A program made the position numbers and the translations under genes. Below the pieces are notes generated by a model. That model ran no database searches and was not told the DNA's origin. It saw only the letters and a list, made by a program, of their open reading frames with translations. From Topomyia yanbarensis (lineage: Eukaryota > Arthropoda > Insecta > Diptera > Culicidae), in NCBI RefSeq assembly GCF_030247195.1, contig NC_080671.1:411256044-411320043 (forward strand): a stretch of DNA of 64,000 bases, given 5' to 3'. This document shows positions 44,196 to 54,568 of this stretch, one piece after another; position 1 is the first letter of the stretch; every line of letters begins with the position of its first letter.

Positions 44196-45890
44196 GGGAT
44201 TGGCCGAATTGGTCATTTGGCCGAATTGGTGATTTGGCCGAATTGGTCATTTGGCCGAATTGGATAATTTTGGCCGAATGGGTCATTTGGCCGAATCGGT
44301 CATTTGGCCGAATTGGTCATTTGGCCGAATTGGTCATTTGGCCGAATTGGTCATTTGGCCGAATTGGTCATTCGGCCGAATCGGTCATTTGGCCGAATCG
44401 GTCATTTGGCCGAATCGGTCATTTGGCCGAATCGGTCATTTGGCCGAATCGGTCATTTGGTCGAATCGGTCATTTGGCCGAATCGGTCATTTGGCCGAAT
44501 CGGTCATTTGGCCGAATCGGTCATTTGGCCGAATCGGTCATTTGGCCGAATCGGTCATTTGGCCGAATCGGTCATTTGGCCGAATCGGTCATTTGGCCGA
44601 ATCGGTCATTTGGCCGAATCGGTCATTTGGCCGAATCGGTCATTTGGCCGAATCGGTCATTTGGCCGAATCGGTCATTTGGCCGAATCGGTCATTTGGCC
44701 GAATCGGTCATTTGGCCGAATCGGTCATTTGGCCGAATCGGTCATTTGGCCGAATCGGTCATTTGGCCGAATCGGTCATTTGGCCGAATCGGTCATTTGG
44801 CCGAATCGGTCATTTGGCCGAATCGGTCATTTGGCCGAATCGGTCATTTGGCCGAATCGGTCATTTGGCCGAATCGGTCATTTGGCCGAATCGGTCATTT
44901 GGCCGAATCGGTCATTTGGCCGAATCGGTCATTTGGCCGAATCGCTCATTTGGCCGAATTGGTCATTTGGCCGAATCGCTCATTTGGCCGAATCACTCAT
45001 TTGGCCGAATCGCTCATTTGGCCGAATTGGTCATTTGGCCAAATCGGTCACTTGGCCGAATCGGTCATTTGGCCGAATTGGTCATCTAGCCGAATTGGTC
45101 AATTAGCCGAATGGCTCATTTAGCCGAATCGCTCATTTAGCTGAATTGCTCATTTAGTCGAATTGCTCATTTAGCCGAATTGCCCATTTGACCGAACTGG
45201 TCATTTAGCCGAATTAGTCATTTAGCCGAATGGGTCATGTGCCCGAATTGGTCATTTGGCCGAATTGGTCATTGGGACGAATTGGTCATTTGGCCGAATT
45301 GGTCATTTGGCCGAATTGGTCATTTGGCCGAATTGGTCATTTGGCCGAATTGGTCATTTGGCCGAATTGGTCATTTGGCCGAATTGGTCATTTGGCCGAA
45401 TTGGTCATTTGGCCGAATTGGTCATTTGGCCGAATTGGTCATTTGGCCGAATTGGTCATTTGGCCGAATTGGTCATTTGGCCGAATTGGTCATTTGGCCG
45501 AATTGGTCATTTGGCCGAATTGGTCATATAGCCGAATTGGTCATTTGGCCGAATTGGTCAATTAGCCGAATTGGTCATTTGGCCGAATTGGTCAATTAGC
45601 CGAATGGCTCATTTAGCCGAATCGCTCATTTAGCTGAATTGCCCATTTGACCGAACTGGTCATTTAGCCGAATTAGTCATTTAGCCGAATGGGTCATGTG
45701 CCCGAATTGGTCATTTTGCCGAACTACTCATTTGGACAAATTGGTCATTTGGCCGAATTGGTCATTTGGCCGAATGGGTATTTAGCCCGAATTGGTCATA
45801 AGGCCGAATGGTTCATTGGGCCGAATTGATCATTAGACCGAATGGGCCATTAAGCTGAATGGGTCATTGGACCAAATAAGTCGTTTAGTT
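44196..45890 (+). repeat. 17-bp minisatellite, TTGGCCGAATCGGTCAT
   Basis: About 100 tandem units of 17 bases. Two sequence classes form blocks: GAATCGGTCATTTGGCC dominates about 44376-44940, nearly perfect, and GAATTGGTCATTTGGCC dominates 44196-44370 and 45240-45600. More diverged units (TTTAGCCGAAT) lie at the class borders and at the right end. Since 17 is not a multiple of three, all three plus-strand frames are open and give the same 17-residue repeat (with WPNRSFGRIGHLAES in it). I treat these frames as non-coding. The array interrupts a mariner transposase gene. Confidence 0.95.
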
Positions 45891-46204
45891 TTATGAGATT
45901 TAAAGCATCATTAGTTTTAATTCGAGAGTAGTAATATTTAGCTTTCATTTTGGCATAACGTAAGGAATCGGATATAGCGACCGGCAGCAGTCAGCAGCAT
46001 CAGTAAATTATTATGGAAACTATTACGTACCACGATGTATTGTAATACATAGTTCGAGAGTTTAAAGAGAGTTTGAAAAATGGATGGTGAATTTTTCCAT
46101 CTTTAAAACATCAGCTGTTTTATTTTTATCGAAACCTGTTTTACTGCATTTGTCCGGCTTATTCGCAGTTAGAGCCTACAGAAGCGGTAGAAACGAAGGG
46201 AAGG

Positions 46205-46330
46205 TGTTCGGACATTAGGGCAAAGGTCATTAGACCGATGGTCATTCGGCCGAATGAATATTAGGCCGAATGGACATTTGGTTTAATGGATGTTAGATCG
46301 ACTGAACATTAAGCCGAACGACCAGAATTT
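46205..46330 (+). repeat. Degenerate outlier of the GGCCGAAT minisatellite
   Basis: About seven degenerate units (CATTCGGCCGAATGAA, TTAGGCCGAATGGAC, TTAAGCCGAACGACC) separated from the main array by ~300 bases of other sequence. It is probably the far end of the same insertion. Confidence 0.6.
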
Positions 46331-46788
46331 TCAATAGAGAAAAGAAAAGAGAAGCTTAGAATTATCCTGTGGAGCTTCCAGAGCTTTGCGGCTTGAGATA
46401 AATTTGCTTTGCTCGATTGAACAAATTTTAAATTGCTTTATTTCCTGAAAAATTCATTTTTATAATTTTGTTTTGAATTTACGCTACTTGTAGAATTTCT
46501 AAATTGCCTTTGTATTGTTGTTGATTCGTACTGCTGTGTTTCGAAACTGTGTGCTCCGATAAATTTGTTTTTCTTGCCGTGAAATATCTTGCTGCGTCCA
46601 AAAACTGAACAACGCAGTAGTTTAATTGCCAACGGTAGAATGCATTCGCTGCTTCGAAAATTGTACGTGAAAATCTTTCCCTGCCGGCCGAGACTCGATA
46701 GCGATATTCCCTATTGTTTCGCCTTTTTGTTTGGGATATATCGAAAAATAATACACCGTCGTCATGAACCAGTTGAACGATAAACCAT

Positions 46789-47241
46789 GTGGAAATGTGG
46801 TTTAAGCCGAGTGGTCTGGCCATCAATCAACAAGTGTACCAGGAGAAGCGTCTTGAGAAAATTCTTCTGCCGGTCTTACTAGAGAATCATGCCGATGGAA
46901 AGTACGTCATCTGGCCGGTCAAGGCGTCTTCCCATTACGCCAAGAAGACGCTGGAGTATCTTGAGCAGAAAAAGATACCGTACGTACCGAAAGAAAGGAA
47001 CCCGACCAACTTGCCTATGTGCAGTCCCAATGAGGATTTTTTTCGGCTCGCTCAGTGCCCTAGTGTACATAAATTATTGGTGGGCCAAGGATACGAGACA
47101 GTTGACCACCAATTTCCGGAAGTGTATCCGGAAGATGGATCATCGCGACTAAGTTCCATCGTACGGCTGACCAGGGTCTCTTCTCCAATATTCATTGACG
47201 TTTTTTTTGAAGAAAATTTATGCTTGAATAAAAGATACTGA
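46789..47241 (+). pseudogene. Mariner transposase, C-terminal fragment
   Basis: It reads WFKPSGLAINQQVYQEKRLEKILLP, then IWPVKASSHYAKKTLEYLEQ, VPKERNPTNLPMC and PNEDFF. This is the second catalytic Asp region (WPD changed to WPV) and the region of the last acidic residue, 37 residues further on at the E of NED. Another frame continues with FGSLSALVYINYWWAKDTRQL. It matches the DD37-type mariner arrangement. Loss of the second Asp and the frameshift make it inactive. Confidence 0.8.
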
Positions 47242-47401
47242 TTTCGCTGAAAAACAATTTTTTGTTTCCTACATGACTGAAAAAATTCTCATTTTTTATT
47301 GAACACCCATTAAAATCGAAACTAATTTAAAATTTCTCAACAAGAAAAAAAAATAGGAGGGCGTCCAGACTCCCTGGACCTTCCCCCTGGATCCGCCACT
47401 G

Positions 47402-48235
47402 GGAAGGTTGTACAGCGAAGACCCGTTTTAATCAGCTCCCTTTTGTTTATGTTAGGTTGACAAAATGGAGACAATGGCAAAACCTATTTGTTTATTTCAT
47501 TTTAATAAACCGAAGCTTCAAAAATATTCTTCTCGAATCCCTAGACATAGACTCATATTATTGGTTAGTCGATCGGATCAAAAAACTGATAAAATCAGGG
47601 GCTGATAAAAACGGGGTTTCAATGTACTTTGCATTTGAGATTGAGCTTTATAAAATCGATTTGGTAACCAAGTAACCGAAGTGAGAGGAAATTCACGTGT
47701 GATCGAATTCATTTACTCATAACTCCGGAACTAGTACTTTAATTCAAATGAAATTTGGTAGCAATCAATGCTGTAGCTTTCACTTGAGACTAAGTTTGTG
47801 AATATCGAATGAGACTTTTCTGAGAAGCAGATGTGAATTCAACTCAAAAGCTTAACCACTTTCCCCAAGCTTCCGATTTTATAAAGTTTTAGGTATTTAA
47901 AAAAACATTCTAATTCCGATTTTTATGGGAATTTCGTACGTAAACGCACTCTTCAATCCATAACTCTGGAACCGGAAGTCGGAATTAATTTAAATTTAAT
48001 AGTTGCCTATGGGAACGTTTTACCTTTCATTTAAGATAATGATTAATAAAATCGGTTCGGACATCTCCGAGTAACATATGTACGATTGTTGGTCACATAC
48101 GCATACACAGACATTTGCCGAACTTGACGAATTCCGTCGAATGAAATAAGAGACTCAGCTTTCCGGGCCTTCGTTAAGAAGTCGATTTTCAAAGTGATTG
48201 CATAGCCTTTTTATAGGAAAAAGGCAAAACAATAG
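47402..48235 (-). repeat. Culicid-type interspersed repeat, right part
   Basis: It contains ACTCATAACTCCGGAAC (47725), AATCCATAACTCTGGAACC (47955), TTTACCTTTCATTTAAG, ATCTCCGAGTAACATATG and GACGAATTCCGTCGAATG. The end, TGCATAGCCTTTTTATAGG followed by AAAAAGGC, is the reverse of the family's GCCTTTCTCATATAG start. Confidence 0.65.
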
Positions 48236-48239
48236 GAAA

Positions 48240-51200
48240 GTTCTTGAATAATGAAAATAATGAAAAACATAGTTGGGCGTTTTTAGAAAATTCGTCTACA
48301 TATAAATTCTTCTAAAACTTGGTTGAGAGTGCTTTAAAGGTCCAACCGTTGAATTTTCAGATATTGGTGAAGTTGGAACTGGTTTCTGCTTAAACAACAA
48401 GTATGGTATTACGAAGTGTAAACATCTACAAAGTCATTAGAAAGCTAAGTCTAAAATTCCTGCTTGGGGTGTAAACGATTATCAGCCTCGATCCAGATAG
48501 TTCGATTTTATAATTGAAAAAGTCACTACATTTAGATCTCTACCCATCAAAATCTCACTGTACAACTATAGTAGATACGGAACACTAGAATACGATTCTG
48601 GCAAGTATATGTTTCGATCAACCTCTTTCGTTTTCATAGCGATGTTGTTAGTTCCCCAATGTTTCGACCAGGGACGACAGCGACAATCCTAGTCTAGTGC
48701 TTTGCGTCTATTCACAGACAACCGATTATTTCACAAACAAACCCAGCCTGCGGAACCATTGCGTAAATAGTTGTCACAAGCCACCCAAGAGATGTCGGAA
48801 GCAATGCAATTTCCAGACAAATGTCATCCAGTAGCTGTTATACCGGAAAACCAACGACACAGCTCTTGTCACAAACGCTTAATTTTGTTCCTACAGATTA
48901 CACCAACTATGGCACGGCACATGATTCGTTTCTGTATTGCTATTCAAAACGACAGACCATTAACTTCATCTTTAGACACTGGAATCCGGAAGCAGGGCAT
49001 CATTTATTCCTACCCCTTTACTTTGGCCCCCCCCTCCCAAGAGCTCCGGTGTGGCCATCACCCATCCAGTTACACAAACAACACCAGGCCCCATTGCTGT
49101 TGCGTTCTAACAAACAGACGGAACGCAGCCGTTTGCAATTGCCATTCCCCGGAAACGAATTGCGAAGGCTCTGACTTCTGGGATATCGGGAACAGCAGCA
49201 GTTCCGTTCCGTGCGCGCGCGTTTAGGAAATGGCAAGGTTGACATTTTCTGGGGCGTGTAATATTTGCATAAATTTCTAATTTATCAGCAACATGTGCAT
49301 TATCTCGGCTGTCTTTCCTAGCCCGGAAGCCAAGACGAGCGAGCGCACCTCAAGTCCCCGTCCCGATTTCAGTCAGTCGTCATAATTTTGTCCCGAAATT
49401 CATCATCGAGCAAACTGCAAGCAGGAGCTTGATCCGTAAGGATCTGCAACTGGGACGTCCTTCTTGACATGGAACAACAACCCTGTTTTGGGGAAGGGGG
49501 TTGGATTTTGAGACAGATGAATTGGGCTGCGGGTTCCAGCTTGGGGCAGAAAATGAATTTAATCTGATGATGAGGAATTGTGCAATTGTGTTCCACATCG
49601 TGTTTTCAGTTTCGGGAAAGTTGGCTGCCGGGATCAACCCACTAAATGTTGCACAGATGTAGTCATGTGGCAGCATCTGCATGAACGCACTGCTGAGTTA
49701 TTGAGTAACTTTGAAATTAATGTCACCGGAAAATGGATTAGTTTTTCCGAGTGTGTGGAGGGAGTTTGAAACGAATTCGGTGGGTTAATCAGTAACGTAT
49801 ACCAAATAATTTTTTCATGACTGAAAATCCATTCGAAGTGATTTTTTTGTATATTCAATACTTTTTAATAATTATTTAATTTTGATAATTTACAGACAAA
49901 TAATTATATGCAATATTTGTTCCCAAAAGGGAAAATTAGATTAAACCAATTCGCACATTAAGGGCACAATACCTTACATGACTTATATTTGATTTTGGTG
50001 TTTCGAACTCATCTCGTCAGTAACGAGCACCAACTTCGGACAAAGTCAGAAGATAAATCTTAACTAGTATCGAAATTAGCACTCGTTTGGCACAATAATC
50101 CACAGATTGACACGACACATATGAACGCCTAAAGCAACTTGGTTGTGCCAAGGTATGTCCCAGGGAGCAAAGATAGAAGCTCTGGTTTAGTATCTGCAGA
50201 CAAGAAAGCGAAAAAGATCTGTTGATTTTTAGCTAGGGATCCAAAACCTGGTATCCAAAACAATTTGAAAATAGCTATACGGGGCACCTAGACAGAAGTA
50301 TGAATTAATATTGTATGTATATGTAGTTTAAAAAAATGTATGTAAATGCCGGTCGACTTTGAGCAATACCTTTTGGCCTTCAATTCCCAGGACAAAACAT
50401 CATACACGAAATTCAGCACTGGCAATTTTCAAAACTTTAACTTTCATCCTTCAGCCTTTTAACAAATCAATAATTAAAAAGAACCCATTCAATCGCGACT
50501 GCACCCGTCACCTTAAAGTACACCACCAACACTGGCAGTTAAAATGCCAATGACAAACGCATACAGAATCAAAAAACCAGCAGGAATGAAAACTTTAGAT
50601 TTTCTCCAATAATGAAGTAAAATCAACATCCAAACTCGCCGCAACAATATTGTCACCTTCGCGAACCTTTTTGATGATCAATACCATCAGAACGCCCCGC
50701 CACACCGTATCCCCTCTTTTCATTATGTGACCGTGTAGAACACCGCGACCAATTCGAATGCCATTCCGAATCTTGGCACTGTGAGCGAGCGAGCGAACAT
50801 CGGTAAACATTTTGACCACGACCATGGTCAGCTGCAGTGGACAACTTAACGCGACCACATTCAGATAAACTCCGGTGCACTGACCGTGCCGCACTGACGA
50901 TGCGGTGATCCAGCAGTGGTACCGAATGGTTGACCAGCCGCACTCACTTCGACATCGGTCGGCCACGACTGAGCAACAGTTGTTCCACTTTGGCACGCAC
51001 CACCCACGCACGGGCCTGGTGGTGGTGTAAAACGTGATAAGGTACTGCGAACCGATGTCGGTTAACTCGGCATGGGAGATAATTCGGGACACGTTGGTAA
51101 TGTTTTAACCGCGGAGGTACGACAGGAACAGTGCCGTATAAATAAAGGTCGAAATGGCCGAATACGCGACCCGGAGCCGCCCATTTCAGTGCGCTGGGTG

Positions 51201-52728
51201 GAGATTGTTTTGACTGGCCCCCCTGTTTAAGTGTTTACGCTGAGCCAGAGTTGTTCTTGTTAATAGCAGCGGTGGTGCAGGTGGCAGTCGGAGGAGGAGC
51301 GAGATGCGCTGCCGAAAAGCTATTGTATGAAATAAAACACTCTAATGGATTGCCAAACGTTGCTGACACATCCGGAATTAATTAGTATCCGGGAGATGTG
51401 AGGTGGTGGTGGTGGTGGGGGAAGACATGATGGTCCCTCGATCACTGGATGGACGGACGGCGCGCTTGAATACGTGATGTGACCGCTAACAGCTGATGAT
51501 TGATACTGAGGTGCTGGAATGAGCCAACAGCGAACATCAAAATGTAAATTATGGTTAGTGCTGGGGCGTTCGTTGGCTCATATATTAATTTGGCTTTGAA
51601 AATGAGTGATGTTTCACATTTGGAGCAAAGTAGTTTAGAATTAGAATATTATCCTAAAGCATTTCGTTATCAGTTTAGATCAAATAACACATGAAACCAA
51701 TCATATCCATTCGAGTGCCGGTGGGCGTTTCAGGTCTGGAATTTGGAATTCCTTTTAAGAAATTTGGTATTTTCACTTTCTGTACAAATGGTTTGTGCAG
51801 CTAGTCTGAAACCATTTGTACAGAAAGTGAAAATTCAAAATTGATAGAAAGAAGAAAGGCTTAAAATTTTTCATGATACACCTAAAGCAATGCACTGACA
51901 TTTTCTGTTTTTGTGCTCACAATCTCATGCCCAAAAATAATCCTTTTTGAACATGGAGCTATTTGAGAATGGTTTGAGGTAAGCGCGACAGTCTCGAAAA
52001 AAATCGAAGGCGGACACTCCCCTTACAAAGATACTTTGTTAGTGTTTGGTTTCATCAAAATTTGCTTCTCACAGTTCGAGAGCGATTCGTTTTGAGTGTA
52101 GCATAACAATTGTTTTTAGCGGATTCCAACGATACTGACAAAAGACAATCTATAACATGAACTTCAATAACATGAACAATTTTTCAGGCATCAGGCTTTC
52201 ATTAACACCAAAATATTTTCGTTGATTGTATTTTTGCTTAAAAAGTCTCATATTTGAATTTGTAAGCGCCATTTTTTACATATTATGAATAAATAAAAAT
52301 CGAACATTTGCAACAACCTATACTTAACATTGGGGACGGTAGTGAAAATGCTTTCGATTCGACTGAACAGGCCCGTAGCTATAACTTTGTTTCGGGAGGG
52401 GTTTTAAAATTATTAAATAAATCTTTAATTCTGATCTGATGAAACTTTGAGAACTTCTTAGCAATAGAAACTAAAATCCTAAAAAAATGTTTCTTTGTCA
52501 CAGGAAAGGCTATACATCGACGGATTATTGATGTTGAATTTGATTTTTATTATTTATTTACAAGTTACAACTCTCGTTACAACAAAGGATATTCAAGAGT
52601 TAAAAGTACTTAGCATTATATGGGGGAGTTGTGTATTTTGTGATGATGTGTGACGACAGGGGTAGGGGGTCATGTCATGCTAAGTAGCTTTTTAAAGGAA
52701 AGTAACTAACATCGTTTTTTTTATTTTT
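48240..52728. other. Probably single-copy DNA without a recognised gene
   Basis: 4.5 kb with no repeat ends found. GC-richer islands at 48.7-49.6 and 50.6-51.5 kb stand out from the AT-rich surroundings. Overlapping plus-strand frames at 48771-49226 show no domain. 51740-51835 holds a short inverted pair (TTTCACTTTCTGTACAAATG and complement). These islands are where I would look first for host exons or regulatory DNA. Confidence 0.4.
50595..51092 (-). CDS. Unrecognised 165-codon open frame
   Basis: The frame opens with GTG, not ATG, and ends at 50595. Its GC content is well above that of its surroundings. I recognise no domain, signal peptide or membrane span. The C-terminal 60 residues (MFTDVRSLAH, RGDTVWRGVLMVLIIKKV, DNIVAASLDVDF) look more protein-like than the Trp/Cys-rich N-terminal half. 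A second minus-strand frame is also open across 50653-50943, so chance openness in GC-rich DNA is a real alternative. A GTGAGTG on the minus strand near 50943 could serve as a splice donor. Confidence 0.2.
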   Translation of the reverse strand: MSRIISHAELTDIGSQYLITFYTTTRPVRGWCVPKWNNCCSVVADRCRSECGWSTIRYHCWITASSVRHGQCTGVYLNVVALSCPLQLTMVVVKMFTDVRSLAHSAKIRNGIRIGRGVLHGHIMKRGDTVWRGVLMVLIIKKVREGDNIVAASLDVDFTSLLEKI

Positions 52729-54005
52729 TTGCCTTTCTCATATAGAAAGGTTATGCAATCACTCTGAAAAACGTCAACTTAATCCCGGCCCGGAGGGCCG
52801 AGTGTCATATCCCATTCAACTCAGTTCGTCGAGATGTGTGTATATGTGTGTATGTGTGTATGTGTGTGTATGTGCGTATGTGTCAAATAATGTCACTCAT
52901 TTTTCTCAGAGATGGCTGGACCGATTTGCCCAAACTTAGAAAGGTGCAACCTTCCCATTAGCTGCTATTGAATTTTGGATCGATCGAAATTCTGGTTCCG
53001 GAATTACGGGTTTCAGAGTGCGGCCATACAGAAATTTCTCATATAAACTATAGGAAAAATTAAAAATAGAAATTTTTATTTTTGATGCTAAATGTGTTGA
53101 AGGTGCAGAAACGTCGAGATTTAATGCAAACTGCTTACTATCGAGACATCACTCGGTATAAGCCAGTGGTTTAGTGTTCACGCAAGACGTGTGACTTTTT
53201 GGAATTTAGTGTCTAACTAGTGCTAATTTGGGTACTAGTTCAGATACATAGTCTAACTGGACACACAGATGGTGCTAGTTACTGACGAGGAGAATCCGAA
53301 ACACTAAAACAAAAAAACCATACTTCATGTAAGGCATGTGCCCTCATGCACAAAGAAATTGGTCTTGTCCAAAATTTTTCCCACTTGGGAATTTTGCATG
53401 AAAAAAAAATTGACGATTCACTTTTTTTGGATATTGGCACATTTTTGCCTTTCTCATATAGAAAGGTTATGCAATCACTCTGAAAAACGTCAACCTAATC
53501 CCGGCCTATTTTTTTTTCGACTCGCATAAGGTTTCTGGATTTTAACAGGGGCGTAGTTGATGGTTTACGGAGAGGGGTTACACCCCCCCCTCTACTGTTC
53601 ACTCCCCTCCTTTAAAAATCTCCTTAAATCACCCCTCAGACCACCACCTCATACCCCTCCCTTTCAACCCCATCATCTTTAAACCACCACTGTATTACAA
53701 AGCATACCAATTTAAGCTGGGGAGTCGTTCGTTCATGGGACTTTCGCCCTCCTCACATACCCACCCCCGCATGACAAAATGAGTTAGCAAGCAGATAACA
53801 TTGATCTAATGCTGATTAGGCTAATGAAGTATGATATTTTTTTGTTTCAAGTGTTTCACCGTCAACACGTAGCTCATCAAGTTCGTGGTTGGCAAGCCAT
53901 TGTGTATAAGTGCAAAGTGTACTAAGAATGTAATGGACATTTCCACAATTATGTTGAACATAAAAAGCCTCCGTGCCATAGTTTAGAGAAATGAGAAAGG
54001 CACAA
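52729..54005 (+). repeat. Culicid-type interspersed repeat with terminal GCCTTTCTCAT
   Basis: It begins TTGCCTTTCTCATATAGAAA and ends ATGAGAAAGGCACAA, an inverted pair of about 13 bases. Landmarks are CCCGGCCCGGAGGGCCGAG near 52785, AACTCAGTTCGTCGAGATG, a TG/TA microsatellite (52830-52885), TCTCAGAGATGGCTGGACCG, and CCGGAATTACGGGTTTCAG. A second, truncated left end is nested at about 53448. It does not code for protein. It is the reference orientation for the other copies in this window. Confidence 0.7.
53448..53510 (+). repeat. Truncated second left end of the culicid-type repeat
   Basis: About 60 bases from TTGCCTTTCTCATATAGAAA through AATCCCGGCC repeat the start at 52729 with one or two changes, then stop. 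Confidence 0.8.
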
Positions 54006-54568
54006 TTGCACCGCTAGGTGGATTAAAACAGGTTTTTATTTTTTGACTGAGACAAGGGGGGGGGGGAGGGGAAGTTACCGTCCAGCTACGTAATTACCAG
54101 GAGGGTATTTAGATGTTTGTGACAAAATGCTACGATGGGGGAGGGGGGTGTTAAAATCACTCAAAAAATGCTACGTCATTTATGGATGGTCTCTTATATG
54201 CCAATAGAATATGACAATCCCTGATGGAGCTAGAAAATGCAAGGTACTCTAAACTACACGTATATAAGGTGTAGAAGACGCTAAATCGAAATGAGTAGCA
54301 AAATATTGGTAGAATCTTAGAAATCTTCAATTTAAATGAAACTATTTTCAAGGCTGACCCGGCAAACCAGAGTCCCGTTAATCTATTAAAGAAAATTGCC
54401 AACCAATCGAAAGAAAATCACTTAACACTGATTGCTACTATCTTGTAATATATGTAAAATTTGTTGAATTTACCATTGATGACACCATCAACATAACTAG
54501 CAACTACAAATACGAATAATATTTGTACATCTCTTGCTTCCGACACATCGCACTGACTTCTCCGTTTG

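Larger units (their letters stand above)
43504..47310 (+). mobile_element. Tc1/mariner element split by a minisatellite-bearing insertion
   Basis: The inverted ends ACGGGTGCTCAATA (left) and complement ATGGGTGTTCAATA (right) sit against TA at 43502-43503 and 47311-47312. The transposase pieces within (43654-44190 and 46789-47241) are the two halves of one gene. The 2.6 kb between them, including the 17-bp minisatellite, is an insertion. Confidence 0.8.
43347..47401. mobile_element. hAT-like MITE with GGCGGATCCAG ends, enlarged by nested insertions
   Basis: The ends are inverted: CAGGGGCGGATCCAG on the left and complement CAGTGGCGGATCCAG on the right. The flanks GGAACGTT (43339-43346) and GGAAGGTT (47402-47409) form an 8-base duplication with one mismatch. 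Only about 160 bases at the left and 90 at the right are its own; the rest is a mariner element. It is probably a small non-autonomous hAT-type element into which the mariner jumped. Confidence 0.65.

Noticed and set aside
44150..45123. Three overlapping long plus-strand ORFs with a WPNRSFGRIGHLAES repeat
   Set aside because: A 17-base unit without stop codons keeps all frames open and gives the same peptide in each; this is expected from the repeat and not a sign of a gene.
48771..49226. Host exon on the plus strand
   Set aside because: Several frames are open at once with no domain, splice context or start consensus that I can support.
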